Positions 1 through 11,100 of a stretch of DNA of 64,000 nt are shown here, in pieces (the first letter of the stretch is position 1; each line of letters opens with the position of its first letter). The translations under genes and the position numbers were made by a program. The stretch comes from Aquila chrysaetos chrysaetos (lineage: Eukaryota > Chordata > Aves > Accipitriformes > Accipitridae), in NCBI RefSeq assembly GCF_900496995.4, contig NC_044027.1:10750743-10814742 (forward strand), written 5' to 3'. The notes under the pieces are model-generated. The model searched no databases. It saw nothing but the letters and a program-made list of their open reading frames with translations, and was not told the DNA's origin.

Positions 1-2164
1 GATATTTAACTTGTAATTTTTTTTTGTTTGTTTCAGAGAAAGTAATTTTCCCCTCTAAAGATCCCCCCTGCTCTTTTCCGTTCCTCCCTTTCCAGGGTCC
101 AAACAGAGAAATAAAGGAGGGGAAGTCACCCATAACCCCGTATCTGGAGTCCAGGAGTTTGAGAGAACTTTCATTAAGAGGGGAGCAATTTTGACTTCCA
201 GTGCTTTATCAGAAACTCCCCTGGAATCTTCATTTGGACAGTTTCAGAAACATCAGAGAGGACCCTAAATTTTCCCAGTGCTGTGGCTACTGTTGAAGAT
301 CGATGAGCTGTTCCTCGTTCTGCCTTGTAGTGACAGGCTGGCTGCTAGATGGTAACATAAACGAATCATTAAAGGTATTCCAATGTGTAAGCCAAAATTT
401 GGCAACCTTAAATTCCTCATTCTTCTGCTTTTGTGAGGTCCCTACACAATTCCTGATGATCTTTATTAAAGTTGGAGCTCTTTTTTAATGCTAGATATAA
501 GCCCATCAAGGTGCTGGCAGTCCTTCTCCCCTCCCTTCTATCCACAGCTTTGGGCTCCTGCTGTTTTCTCCTGCACTGGTGCCCATCTGACCCGAGTGAG
601 CAGAATTAGTTGGCAATAAGTAACCCTGCAGAAAAACCAGCAGTTTCTGGCCTGTGAGGCAGCTCGTGGGAGATGCGGTTGACGCAGCAATAGCTGCATG
701 TAGAGTAGCTGGGCTCAGTCTTATAAAAGCACACCCTCATTTTGACTGACCTAAATACTCTTGTACTTTCTTGCCGTTCTGGTGTACCGTCACGCACTCC
801 TATCTGTAGGTTACAAATAACTATGTAAAAAGAATGCCATTCCTCTTCCTTCTCTCTGCCTGTATGAAACCTGCTCATTTTTCCTCTTTGTATCTATTTT
901 CCTCATTTGGACTCTTTCCCTTTTATCTGACATCACTAGTTCTTGCATTAATGCATAATAAGAAAGACAAGCATAGAACCCACTGATCCCAGCTGAGGTT
1001 TTGGCTTCAAAGTATTAAAAGACTGTCAAGAACCCTCAAGATTAATGTTTCGTTGAAAAAGTTCCCCAAACTAATCCAAGAAAGGAGCATAGTGTAATCT
1101 TTCTTTGAGGTTGAAAGGAGAAAGTACTAATTTCATGCAGAAAAGATTGTATCTCGGACTGGCATAGGAATAGAAAATAAATAGGTATTAAATTACATTC
1201 AGCTGTCTCAAAATAATCTAATAAAGCATCTTCTGGATCAATAGCTGAATCATTATCCAAGGCACATAGCAAGCTTTCCCTCCTAATTTGAGATACAAGA
1301 GAGAGGTTTTTACATTACCATAATAAAAAGAATAATACTTTAAGTCTTCATAGGAAAAAGGCAGAACTAGGGAAAAAAACCAAGAACTACACTTTATGCC
1401 TTAAGCAAGTGTCATTTTTCATTTGAAACATGTAATTTAGGGATATTGTGAAATAAAGTTTTTATATTTTATGACTGTCAATCTGTCAGCTTTGCTGAGC
1501 TGTTTGACAAAAAAAACCCCAACTCAGAGTCCGTGAAAGAAGACTTTGTGTGCAGGAAGAGAGGGGAAGGGCAAGACAAGGCTTTCAACAACATTGTTCT
1601 CCTAATTAAGGCTCACTGGGAAAAAAAAAAAAAGATGGAACAGTTAGTCACTGAAAATGCAGTTTCATCAAAAGAGAATGAGATCTGCCCATGTTGGCTG
1701 CTGCTCACCGCTGCAGTGTGCACAGCCACAGACAAGGCTTATGTAGGGAGAAACTGCAGTCGTGTGCAGACTATGGCAAATAAAGCAGGAATAAGTGATG
1801 CATTATCGGCCTTTCAAATATTGCAAAAAAGTTAAGTGTTTCAAACCATGTAGTAAATATAGAGAGAATATGGTCTTAGGAGTCGGAATAGGAAGAAGGA
1901 GACTAAAGAGTATATGTTTCAGCATTTAAAGCAGTGGGACTTGAAGTAGTGAAAAGTGATCTTGGAAATGATATTAAGAACATGATAAAGGATGAGGTTA
2001 TCCCTGAGGACAGGAGGTATCGGTGGTTACTGTCAGTCTGGGAAAGCACTTCAAATGGCAGATATTTTTTTCCTGGAATCAGGTTCCCTGCCATATATTC
2101 ATTAATGCAGCATGATGGAATAAGGAGTACAGTTATAATATATGTCCAGGGCATCAAGCTGGGA

Positions 2165-2870
2165 AGAGACACAAACAGTACAGAGGACTGAATTATAATT
2201 CAAAATGATCTTGATAAATGGGAGAAATGATCTGAAACCAATAGCATGAGACTCCCTGAAAAGAAGTGTAACGCTGAACTGAGAAAGGTGAAATCAAATA
2301 CACAAAACCCAAGCAATCAATAACCAGCTGTACAGCTGAAATTGTGAAAATGAGGGTGAACTCCCCCAGACTCAGCAAATGTTTTGGTTTTGAAATGAAG
2401 TCACCACTGTACAGCATATTGATTCAAGTGTCCTACATAAGATGGAAGTGAGAAAGAGAGAGTTGTTAACGCTCATGAATGTGGTGAGGTCTCGGTGTCC
2501 TGTTTGGACACTGGGCTCTGAAAAAGATGAAAATAAATTGCTCTTTGAATAGAGCATCAAGGAGCCCGGGGAGCTTTGGCAAATGCGGCTCAGAGTGATG
2601 ATGATGATGGGGAGGTAAGGGATTATTTTGTCTAAAGACTCCATGACAGTGGAGAGTAGAGAAGTCTCGAAAAAAATTAGAGGTTGTTTCAGAGTGGACA
2701 GACATTGAATTCTTCACCAGATTCACTGAGGCTAGAAGAAGTAACCAGCTTCATTTGAAATGGGAAGGATTTAGTTTAGAAGTGCTTTTTACCAGGAAGG
2801 TTGTGGGGCGGATGGCTGTGGAGGCTCCAGCATCGCCACCGCTGGAGTCCTGCTGACCCCATGTCCTGCG
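2165..2870 (+). mobile_element. Old CR1/L3-type LINE, 3' part, degenerate
   Basis: The stretch at about 2193-2250 (aattcaaaatgatcttgataaa, gagaaatgatctgaaacca) closely matches, from memory, the 3' coding region of L3/CR1-like LINEs of turtles, crocodilians and birds. Further blocks in the right order follow: aaatcaaatacacaaa, gtgtcctgtttggacactgggctctgaaaaagatg (the VQFWAP-type region), agaagaagtaaccag, ggaaggatttagtttagaag, cttttTaccaggaaggttgtgg. The reading frame is destroyed. The element probably extends left to about 1900, where a chance 85-codon frame lies. It is ancient and inactive. Confidence 0.7.
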
Positions 2871-3273
2871 GCTGTGCGGTTGGGTTTTGTCCCCTAATAA
2901 CTGTTGGCCCTGGCAGCTGGTTTCAGTCACGTTGGAAAGAAGGGTGAGGTCTCATTTGACAGCAGGGTGAAAGTGTCCCTTCGTGAGAAGGCTGCAGTGG
3001 GAGGTCATCACTTAATTATGGGAGAGTTGAGACCAGGAAGCAGAAAATAGGCAAAAAGCAAGTGAAGTGATAGAGGGAGACTTTGCAAATAGCTTTGTTG
3101 TGGGTTAATGTAAGTCAGGACATGCTTCTTCATAAATACAAGTGAGTAAAGCTCAAGACAAACCTCAAGCTGCCTTAACACTGATTTGCATAAAACAAAT
3201 CCCCAAATCTCCTGCCAGCCAGCACAAGCTGAACATAGAGCCGACACGATGCTTCCTGGAGCAGAGAATTCTG

Positions 3274-3316
3274 CATTTTCATTCATTTTCATTCATTTCA
3301 TTCATTCTCATTTCAG
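3274..3316. repeat. Short ATTC/TTTC microsatellite
   Basis: Imperfect tandem cattttcattcattttcattcatttcattc; no associated gene signal. Confidence 0.75.
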
Positions 3317-4810
3317 TTTTTGGAAGACCTTAATTTGCAGACTTTCATTTTTAAATGGGGCCACTTTCAAAGGGTGTCAACTGGGCTCCGCGAAACAGAA
3401 GCACCTCCAGTCTGCGTTGGGATCCTGCCAGCGTCCTCTCTCTGTTTTACAGTCAAATAGTTCCCTATTTCTTGTGAGCCTTTGCCTGACTCTCTCCAAA
3501 GTCCTTTCTAGTTTACTGATTGACTTTGCATTTGCTGTTAATTACAGCTTTCCCTCTTGGCTTTAAAAGGGTTAAATTTCTAATGTTAAAGTTTTGGTAG
3601 GGCTATTAATAGGTCAGGTAGGAATGTTACAGACACATCTTTGTGTATCAGAAGCCCAGATATAAAGGCATATGTGCAAATACAACAGCAGCTTATTGTC
3701 CAGCTAGAATCTAAAATGTGTGTTTACTGGAATATATTAATCACTGAATATTTTATAGACTATTCTGTGGGACCTGTGACTACAGGATACCTGCTTGGAT
3801 TGAGAAGATACTTGGTAGGATCTCACTTGCCTAACAAAAGCATAAAAAATGTGCCCCAAATAAGGTGATCAGAAAATTAACACCTGCAAAAGGTTTCTGA
3901 GCATGTGGCTTGATGACTGCTGAAGTCAGGAAGAGTCGGGCTAGGAGACCCTGACTCCTTACAATGCAACCTGCAGATCCATCATCTCCTTTGGGCCAGA
4001 GCTGCAAGTTCAGGGAGGTGGTTGGGTGGAAAACTATCTCAGAAAAATAACTGGAAAACCTTGCCTTCCATTTAGGTTTGTTTAAGCTTCTGTGGATCTT
4101 CCTCCTTGGTTCCTTAGATAGGTGTGAAACAGATGCTTTGAAAACCTTCAGAGACAAAGCCTGTCAGTCTAAAAATTCCTAAAGATTTAATAGTGTGTGG
4201 CCTTTTATATGAGCAGGATTTTTCTGCTTGTGCTGGTGGGATGAGGTGTTGATGCCAAGATCAGCCCATACATGCACGTCTTGCTAAACAAGAGGTGTAC
4301 GGTGTACGTGGTGCAGGTAATGAACATTGCTTTGAAGTTTATTGCCCACACAGAGTTTTGCCTCGGGCATTTCTTTGCAGTGAGCTGACAGTGCTCTTTC
4401 TAAGCACTTTGGTTGTCATATCCTCTCTCTGGCAGGATCTTTACGTGGGTGAAAAGAGGAGGAAACGAAGCCAAAGCTTTTGATGAGAATTGTTTGCAAA
4501 AGAACCTAAAGCTTTGCATGGCCCTATCTTGGGTGGGGATTTGAGCTGGGCCTTGAGCTAGTGACAACAGCAAGAGATTTATCTGATTTTTCTCAATACC
4601 TGGACAATGTTACTATGCGAGTTGCCTGTTTCCAGTGTAACAAGATCCCATGTAGTTAAGCAGCTTTGGAGTCTGTTGCCCATGCAGCCACGTGATGTAA
4701 TGAACGCATTGCTCAGCAATGTCTGGAGCAAGCAGGGCTGCAGAAATTCATCCCTCCAAGAGAACGACATTTTCTCCAGGAAGTGTACACAGGCACTGCA
4801 ATAAAGCTGC

Positions 4811-4832
4811 TTTTTTTTTTTTTTTTTTTTTT
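4811..4832. repeat. Poly-T tract of 22 bases
   Basis: An uninterrupted run of 22 T directly after gcaataaagctgc. On the minus strand it is a poly-A run, but no retrotransposed gene or target-site duplication is evident next to it. Confidence 0.9.
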
Positions 4833-5699
4833 AAACCATTCACTAAGACTAACAGTCACTAAGATACTTGATTCACTCTGTTCCTAGCCTCCATGGATCC
4901 TCTAGCTTTTGGTGAGCCGTGAAACTGTAATTCCCAGGCAAAGGAGTCTTCTCCTCTGTGGCGTCTCTCAGCATTATCTCTTTGCATGAAAGTGAATGAC
5001 TTCCCCAGCACGTGAAGCTCTTCTGGGGGGTCTGTCCGACTGTGTGTTAGAGCCTACTGCTTTTCTTCGGAGTACAGCAGCTGGAGAGGAAACTCGCACC
5101 CACGTGTCATACCAGCGCAGCCTCCTGTTTTGAGGAGGGTTACGGTTCCCCCTTCTGCACCTTATTCCTGTTTCTCTGTGCTTTAACATGACCTTTTGCT
5201 AAATATACAGTGACCCGTTCTCAGCCTTGATCTTCGTTCAGCTCTTCTGATTTCTCCAGCCCCATCGTCGATGCTTAGCTTTCATTAATATATTCACGGC
5301 AATTAATCTCACGCAACCTTGGGATTTGTACTTCGTGAGTCCTGCCCAGCTGATTGAGGAGGAGGAGGACAGCCTTCCGTCTGTGCCACTCTTCAGCTCT
5401 TCACAGCCTTTAGGGTCCAGCTCCAGCTCTGGACCCCCACCCTGCAAAAGGTGAGGATAACTCCTGTGGCAGAATCTCCTCCCATGGCTGTGTCTTCAGT
5501 GCGGAAGCACTTTTGAGGAACTCTAGAGGGTTAAAACCATGTTTCTGAAACCAGCCTAGGGGAAAAGTCACATGCACAAGGGAGATTTTGCAAGTTGGTG
5601 CTTGCAGCTTAGGGTAATGGGAGGGAGCACGGGGGCACAGGCTTTTTGCCTTGGGTGAGCTGTGCCTGGTTAGTCCGTGGTCCCCGGGAGATGCAGGGA

Positions 5700-5881
5700 A
5701 GAGAGTGACCTTCTCCACGCAGGTTGGGGCTGCGGGACCGGAGACATCCCTGCACAGTCCCTGGGTGGGACAGCCCAGCATCTGGGCAGTGTGGAGTGGG
5801 ATGGTGGCAGATAAAGGACAGTGAGGAGGAGGAGGAGGGACCTGAGCTGGCTCCCCAGGACCACGAAGCGAGCTGGACCAG
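5700..5881 (+). other. Possible upstream non-coding exon ending at a perfect donor
   Basis: A CAG|GTAAGC donor lies at 5881/5882, about 2 kb upstream of the TMEM268 leader acceptors. The preceding 150 bases are G-rich but not a CpG island. This could be a 5' untranslated exon of TMEM268, but a single good donor is weak evidence and the left boundary given is arbitrary. Confidence 0.18.
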
Positions 5882-7849
5882 GTAAGCCTCTGCCAGCTGC
5901 TGTGGAAATGAAGCAGAAGGACTTGCTGAATGTTTCTATAATGTTTAGCTAGGGCTTGGAGGTGTCCTAAAAAGAAGGTTCATAGCCTGAAGGAGGCAGT
6001 CACCAGAGAGATGTCGGCGTTGCATAAAGAATAAGAAGAGATGTAGAGAGACACAGAGCCTGGGGAGTGCAGGAGATGAGAGGATGCCCCTGGTGTTAGC
6101 ACAGGAGGCGGCAGGGGAAGATTTGGGGGGGACCCATCTCCAAAAACGGGCAGTTGTTCTGCAGCAAAAGGCAATGGAGCCAAACGAGGTCTATGCTGCA
6201 CAAAGAGGTAAAAGCAAAGCTGCTTTTGCTGACAAGCTCATCCTGGCTGGGGAAGGCTGTTCCCCTCCTGCAGCTCCCTGACGGGCTGGGGAAGGCTGAG
6301 CTGCCCTCACCCTGCTGCACCATTTGCTGTTGTCTCCTGGGGACTGTCCTCCAGAGATTCAAAATTCTCAACATCTAAGTCAGAGAGCCTTGATTCACCT
6401 CTAACTTAACGTGACAGCAGCAACAACAGGGTGGTAGGTTTTAATTAGGTTTTCCTTTTGTTTCCTCTGTTTTTTGACTCTTTGCTTTGCTGCTGTTCTG
6501 TGTGGGCTTTTCTGTCTTGTTTTTCATTTTCCCTTCTGTTTGATGCTAACCCAAAGGGATTGAAGGCAAAAGGGGGAAAGGAGTGAGAAAATTCACTGTC
6601 TGAATCCACCTTTTGGTGCTGGGAGATGTGCTGTGTAACACGTGGCTGCCCATGCTTGGCAAAGAAATTGCAGAGGAGAGCCACACTCAACGTACAGCAG
6701 AACTGCTCCACAGCTGCGCTGGTGAAAAGTGGGTGCTGTGCCCATCCTGTGTATGCACACACACACTGCACATCTCTTGTGCAATGTGTACCATGGCTTG
6801 ATTCCTTTAAGTGTGAGTTTCCAGCCCTCTGCAGGTTTTTTCTGCAATCAGAAGAACCTTTCATGTTGTTTCTCTTGCCTCAACTTCCTTTTCGACAGTC
6901 CTTCAACTGGTGACTATCCTGGCTTTGTGTAAGGGGGTAATTGCAGCAACAACCATCAATCAAAAATAAAGCAATCCTCTTTGGAAGAAGAACGGATGAG
7001 CTCTGTGAGGTACTCTTACACCAAGAGACAGCAACAGGCTCCTGGTGCAAAAGTAAGACCAAGCGGAGGTTAAAAAGTAAATGGTAGTTTTGGAGAGCCA
7101 GTGTGGATGCAGCTGACCCACGTGAGTGGAAGATAATTGAAAAGTAAACTTCAGAGTCTTCCAAGCATTTGCTTTAATAACCACCCACAGGTCCTGGCAG
7201 TAGGTTAGAGACCTACGTCAGCAGCATTTGCCTGGAAAAATGGGGGGCATGGTGCCTGCTGCGGGGACGTGCCCCGTCGGCTTCTTGCACTGCCCGCGGT
7301 GGAGAGGAGAGGGGAGAGGAAAGCAGAGACCCTCAAAGGCTTTGCTCCTGCTGGGTGAGAGCTCCTGCTTGCCTCTGCCTTCAGTGGATGCATTTTTCTT
7401 CCTTATCTGCACTGCTTCCTTCGTGTGGTGGGGAATTACCCACGGCGTCAGTGAGTGGGGTGCATCGCTTCCAGGGAGGGGCATTTACACCGTCTCCACT
7501 TTCTTCTGAAAGTGCCTGCTGAAAGCAATAGCAAAAAGCCTGTTGGCTTCGCAAGGAGAAATCCTGCCTATTTCTTGACTAATTGTTTACAAAATATGAA
7601 TAATTAAGGATGTCAGGATAATTTAAGGAATATTTAAGGATAACTTTTCCACCTATTAATGAAAGAAAAAGGGTAATTGCAGCAAAAGGTGAGCCTGTGC
7701 GTACTCCACTCACAGCTGGCTAACACCTACTGGTGATAACATCCACAGGGAGCGGGGTTCAAAGAGCAGAGTACACCCAAGTAGTCTGTGCTGTTACCCT
7801 TTTTTTTGCTGTCTCTGCAAGATTTGGGATTTACTTTTCCTCTTTTCAG

Positions 7850-8076
7850 GGCTAGAAAATGCCTCCTTGCTCATGGAAAGCAGGATCTCGAAGAAGTCGT
7901 CGGAGGGAATGTGAATGAGGATTTCACAATCTGCTGCCCAAGAGGAGAGCAAGCCGGCTGCCTGCTGCCTTGGGGCTGAACCGGTGTTTCTTAGCAGTGA
8001 AAGATAAGGCAGATATACAAAGTGCTGGATTTCTGACAATACGACATGGAGTCCCTCAAGGAGAGGCACCTTCAGC
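7850..8076 (+). other. TMEM268: Probable TMEM268 5' untranslated leader (two possible exon starts)
   Basis: The start-codon exon must be preceded by a splice acceptor or a promoter. Two acceptors fit: a strong one with a long pyrimidine tract (acttttcctcttttcag, exon from 7850) and a shorter one (tgtttcttagcag, exon from 7998). Both leave the ATG at 8077 unchanged. The longer leader would carry a 19-codon uORF (7859-7918) and a uORF from 7970 to 8158 that overlaps the start out of frame. The shorter leader keeps only a small overlapping uORF at 8046-8087. Confidence 0.5.
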
Positions 8077-8182
8077 ATGGCCCATAAAAGCCAAGCTGGT
8101 GGGATTGAGAAAAACAGGTCGCTTTCCTCCATCCTCTACTGTAAGAGTGATTTAAAGGACGGATCCATGCAGTGGGCGAAAG
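8077..8182 (+). CDS. TMEM268: TMEM268 coding exon 1 (start codon exon)
   Basis: Encodes residues 1-35 plus the first base of codon 36 and ends at G|GTAAGC. The N-terminus begins MAHKSQAGG and is polar. It is the least conserved part of the family; the W of QWAKE lines up with the W of the GWGQE segment just before the conserved NGQVL motif in human. The ATG at 8077 is the first one after the in-frame TAA at 8005-8007. An internal in-frame ATG at 8167 would remove 30 residues and has a weaker context. Confidence 0.85.
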
Positions 8183-11100
8183 GTAAGCGAGCAATTTGTT
8201 GATGATAAGGAGAAAGGCAGTACTGATTACAGTGCCCTTAAAATAACAGAAGACAGATTTTTCAAAGATGCTCATTAACAGCAACTCATTTGCAAAAGTG
8301 ACTAAATGTTATGGATGTTTCAGCATTTTGGGGAGGGGATGGAGACACTGACTTTTTTGGAAAGCCTGATATATAGGAATGAATGGACATCCACCTATTG
8401 AAAACCAGGACCCTGGAAGTCCTCTTCTCTTAGCCTTCAAAAGTCAAGAAATCTTTGGGAAACTTGACCTGTGCTTTCTGAGTGACTCCCTTCCCCAGTA
8501 ACAATTTGCTCCCTCTCTGCAGCACTACTTCCAAAACCACCTGAGGTGCTGTGCAGAGACAGAAGGCAGTGCCATGGTTGGCTGTTCTCACTGAGACCTC
8601 CACGCACCATTCAGCAGGGCATCCTTTTTGCTTGGTCAGTTCATGGCACCTCCTTAGTGCTCAGTTTTTGCAGGGGCGAAGCAGCTCTTGTCACTCCAGC
8701 AGGCGTCAAGGAGCTGAGCCCCTCTGCAAATCTCGGGGATCTCAGCTTGGCACCGAACTTGCTAGACTTTGTGCCAAGCAACTTGACCAAAGCCATGGAG
8801 AACAGGACAGCCAAGCCCAAGGCTGGGGCCATTTGTTTTTATTCTTGCTTTATACTCACCGCCTCCACTGCTCTGTGTCAGGAGGAGATAAACCTCAGCA
8901 AACAAGCAGGACCTTGTTATCCTGGAGGTTTCAGATGCATCTACTCTTCCCTTTTTTACTCGATGAAGTCACGCCCTATTGTAATGTAATTGACTCATTT
9001 CACTTGGCATCTCCTGTTCCTGAGCAGTGAAGAGATGATGAGGATGAAGGACATAGGTGGGAGAGAAGGGGAAGGTGAGTGCATGCTGCGTTTCAGCCAG
9101 CACAGCAGTCTGGGAGAGCACTAAGTGGCAGTGTCAGCAGGAGCAGCCCCAGGGGACACCTGGCTGACCCCGGATCTGCAAATGGGAAGGAAAGCAGGGT
9201 GAAATGTTTCAGTGAAACAGGATCTCATCTGAACAAGCCACTTCCTTAGACTCGATCTCTTCCCCTTGACGTAGCACAGCTTGTGTAAACTCTAGATGAA
9301 TGCCAGATGGGATGCCTGGAGATCACAGCTCTCCTGTGCTGCTCCAAGGCTGCTGTGCCTCAGCTCGGAGCAGCCTGCTCCTCAAATCTAGGACAGGCTG
9401 TCCTCACACTTTCTAGGCTCCTGACTGCAACTTGTGTCTCTAGATTACATCTCTGATCCTAGCCCTAGCTGAAACTGGGAAGCTGAGACCCTTGAGCAGA
9501 GCCATGCTGCCCAGGAGCACTGCTGGAGATGGGAACTGGGTGCTGGAGGACCTATGGGGCTCATGCTCCAGGACAGCCCTGCCACATCGCAGACAATGTG
9601 ATTAGTGGAAAGCACTTTAATTTGATGGCTCAAGCTTTTTCTTGGGGTGGGTAGGCAATGGGGGATCTCTCTCTAAGAGGTAGATAGCCTTAGCAACACG
9701 GAGGAGCTTGAGTCCATTGTCCTTTCTGTCAGGGATCAGTGAGACAAGACATTATCCTGCTGAAGATCAGAGCATCATCTTATCTGTGACTGCTCACTCC
9801 TGGAATGTGTTTGGGGTTTCCTCCCTTTTTGTAGGTTGTTGCCTTACAGGGGACATCAGGCTGCTTCCAAAGTTCCTTGTGATGTTCTTAGAAATGTCCA
9901 AGGGGGTATTCTGGATCCATTTAAAACATGTCAGGGTGGTCTGCATTCCTCAGCCTTCCCTTTGCCACATGCTACTTAGCTGCTGGGAGGAAAACCCATA
10001 CCAGAGCTGTGCTCATGACTCCTTTGGGCTCTTGCAGAACGCCCCAATGGCCAGGTGCTCATGGTGCTCAGCGTGGACAACAACTGCTCAGCCACCTCCT
10101 TTGACATGGAGCTTTGTGCAGAGAAATTGAAGTCCCTTGGGGTTCAGGTAAGCTCCTCGTCTTATCTCCCCCGGGGACCCTGTAGGAGTGAATGCTAGCT
10201 GCATTAGCATCATTTGCATTTGCACCCACATCACAGACAGCTTTTCTCTTTTTTGGTTTGAGAGTCGCTTGTTTCAGTTCAACTTCAGTCTATTCCCCAT
10301 GGACTGCAAATCAACTGTAATGATCTCGACTTAAACCTCCATGAAGAAACCCATTCAACATAGGTTCTATTGAATTGCTTGAAAGTCACTCTGATGGGAT
10401 GGAGCATCCCTGGGACAATCTGTCTTGTCTTGTCCTTTGTCATAAAAAGGTGGTTTTCTCTTGTGATTTTCCCTGCACTTTCCAGGGAGATATTACTCAC
10501 TGCAAATGAGGCAAGAACACAAGTTTTTGGTCTGTGACAGCTGTATGGATGAGATTGGAGGTGCACTCTGCGGGAGGGTGCTCTGGGACAGAACTTTCAG
10601 TCACAGCGCCAGCCTGGCCCCTCGGTGACTGCCCAGGCTAGTTCTGATGGGACTAGGAGCCCAAAACTGGAGGGTGGACCTAGTTTTCTGTTTGCTCCCT
10701 GAGCAGGTGGCAGAGGATCAGTGGAGAAGGTTAATCCAGGATGCTGTCCTGAAGCCTGAAGTGAGACGGTACCTGTTCTACAACTCCAGAGCATTCCAGA
10801 TAGCCATCGCCGTGGTAAGGACGGTGGGGTCTCTTGCTTGCCATAGACATGCGCTCGCTGAGATGCATCAAGACCTATACCTGGGATTCTTGTGGCCAGG
10901 GAGGGAGAGGGGTTTGAGTGGGGAGGAGATACTGGTTTTTACACATCCTAGTGGGTTCCTTTGGAAATCCCAGTTCACAGAGTTTCTGTAGATGGAGGGC
11001 AAAGCACCTTCTCCAACCCCTTGCTGGTAGTCCCACCGAAGCAGGCTGTCCATGGCTGGATAACCAGCATATGTGGAAGTAGTACTACCTACATCAGACA

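Larger units (their letters stand above)
1..7849. other. Intergenic / 5' flank left of TMEM268
   Basis: Apart from the L3-like LINE (about 2.2-2.9 kb), the microsatellite at 3.27 kb, the poly-T tract at 4.81 kb and a possible 5' exon ending at 5881, I see no exon I can support. The left 5 kb is AT-rich. In human the next gene upstream is ATP6V1G1; I found none of its coding sequence here. The scattered 60-140 codon frames overlap each other on both strands and show no domain. Confidence 0.6.

Noticed and set aside
1934-2191. 85-codon + strand frame that looks protein-like
   Set aside because: It abuts the L3-like LINE and is probably part of the same decayed element; the opposite strand is also open.
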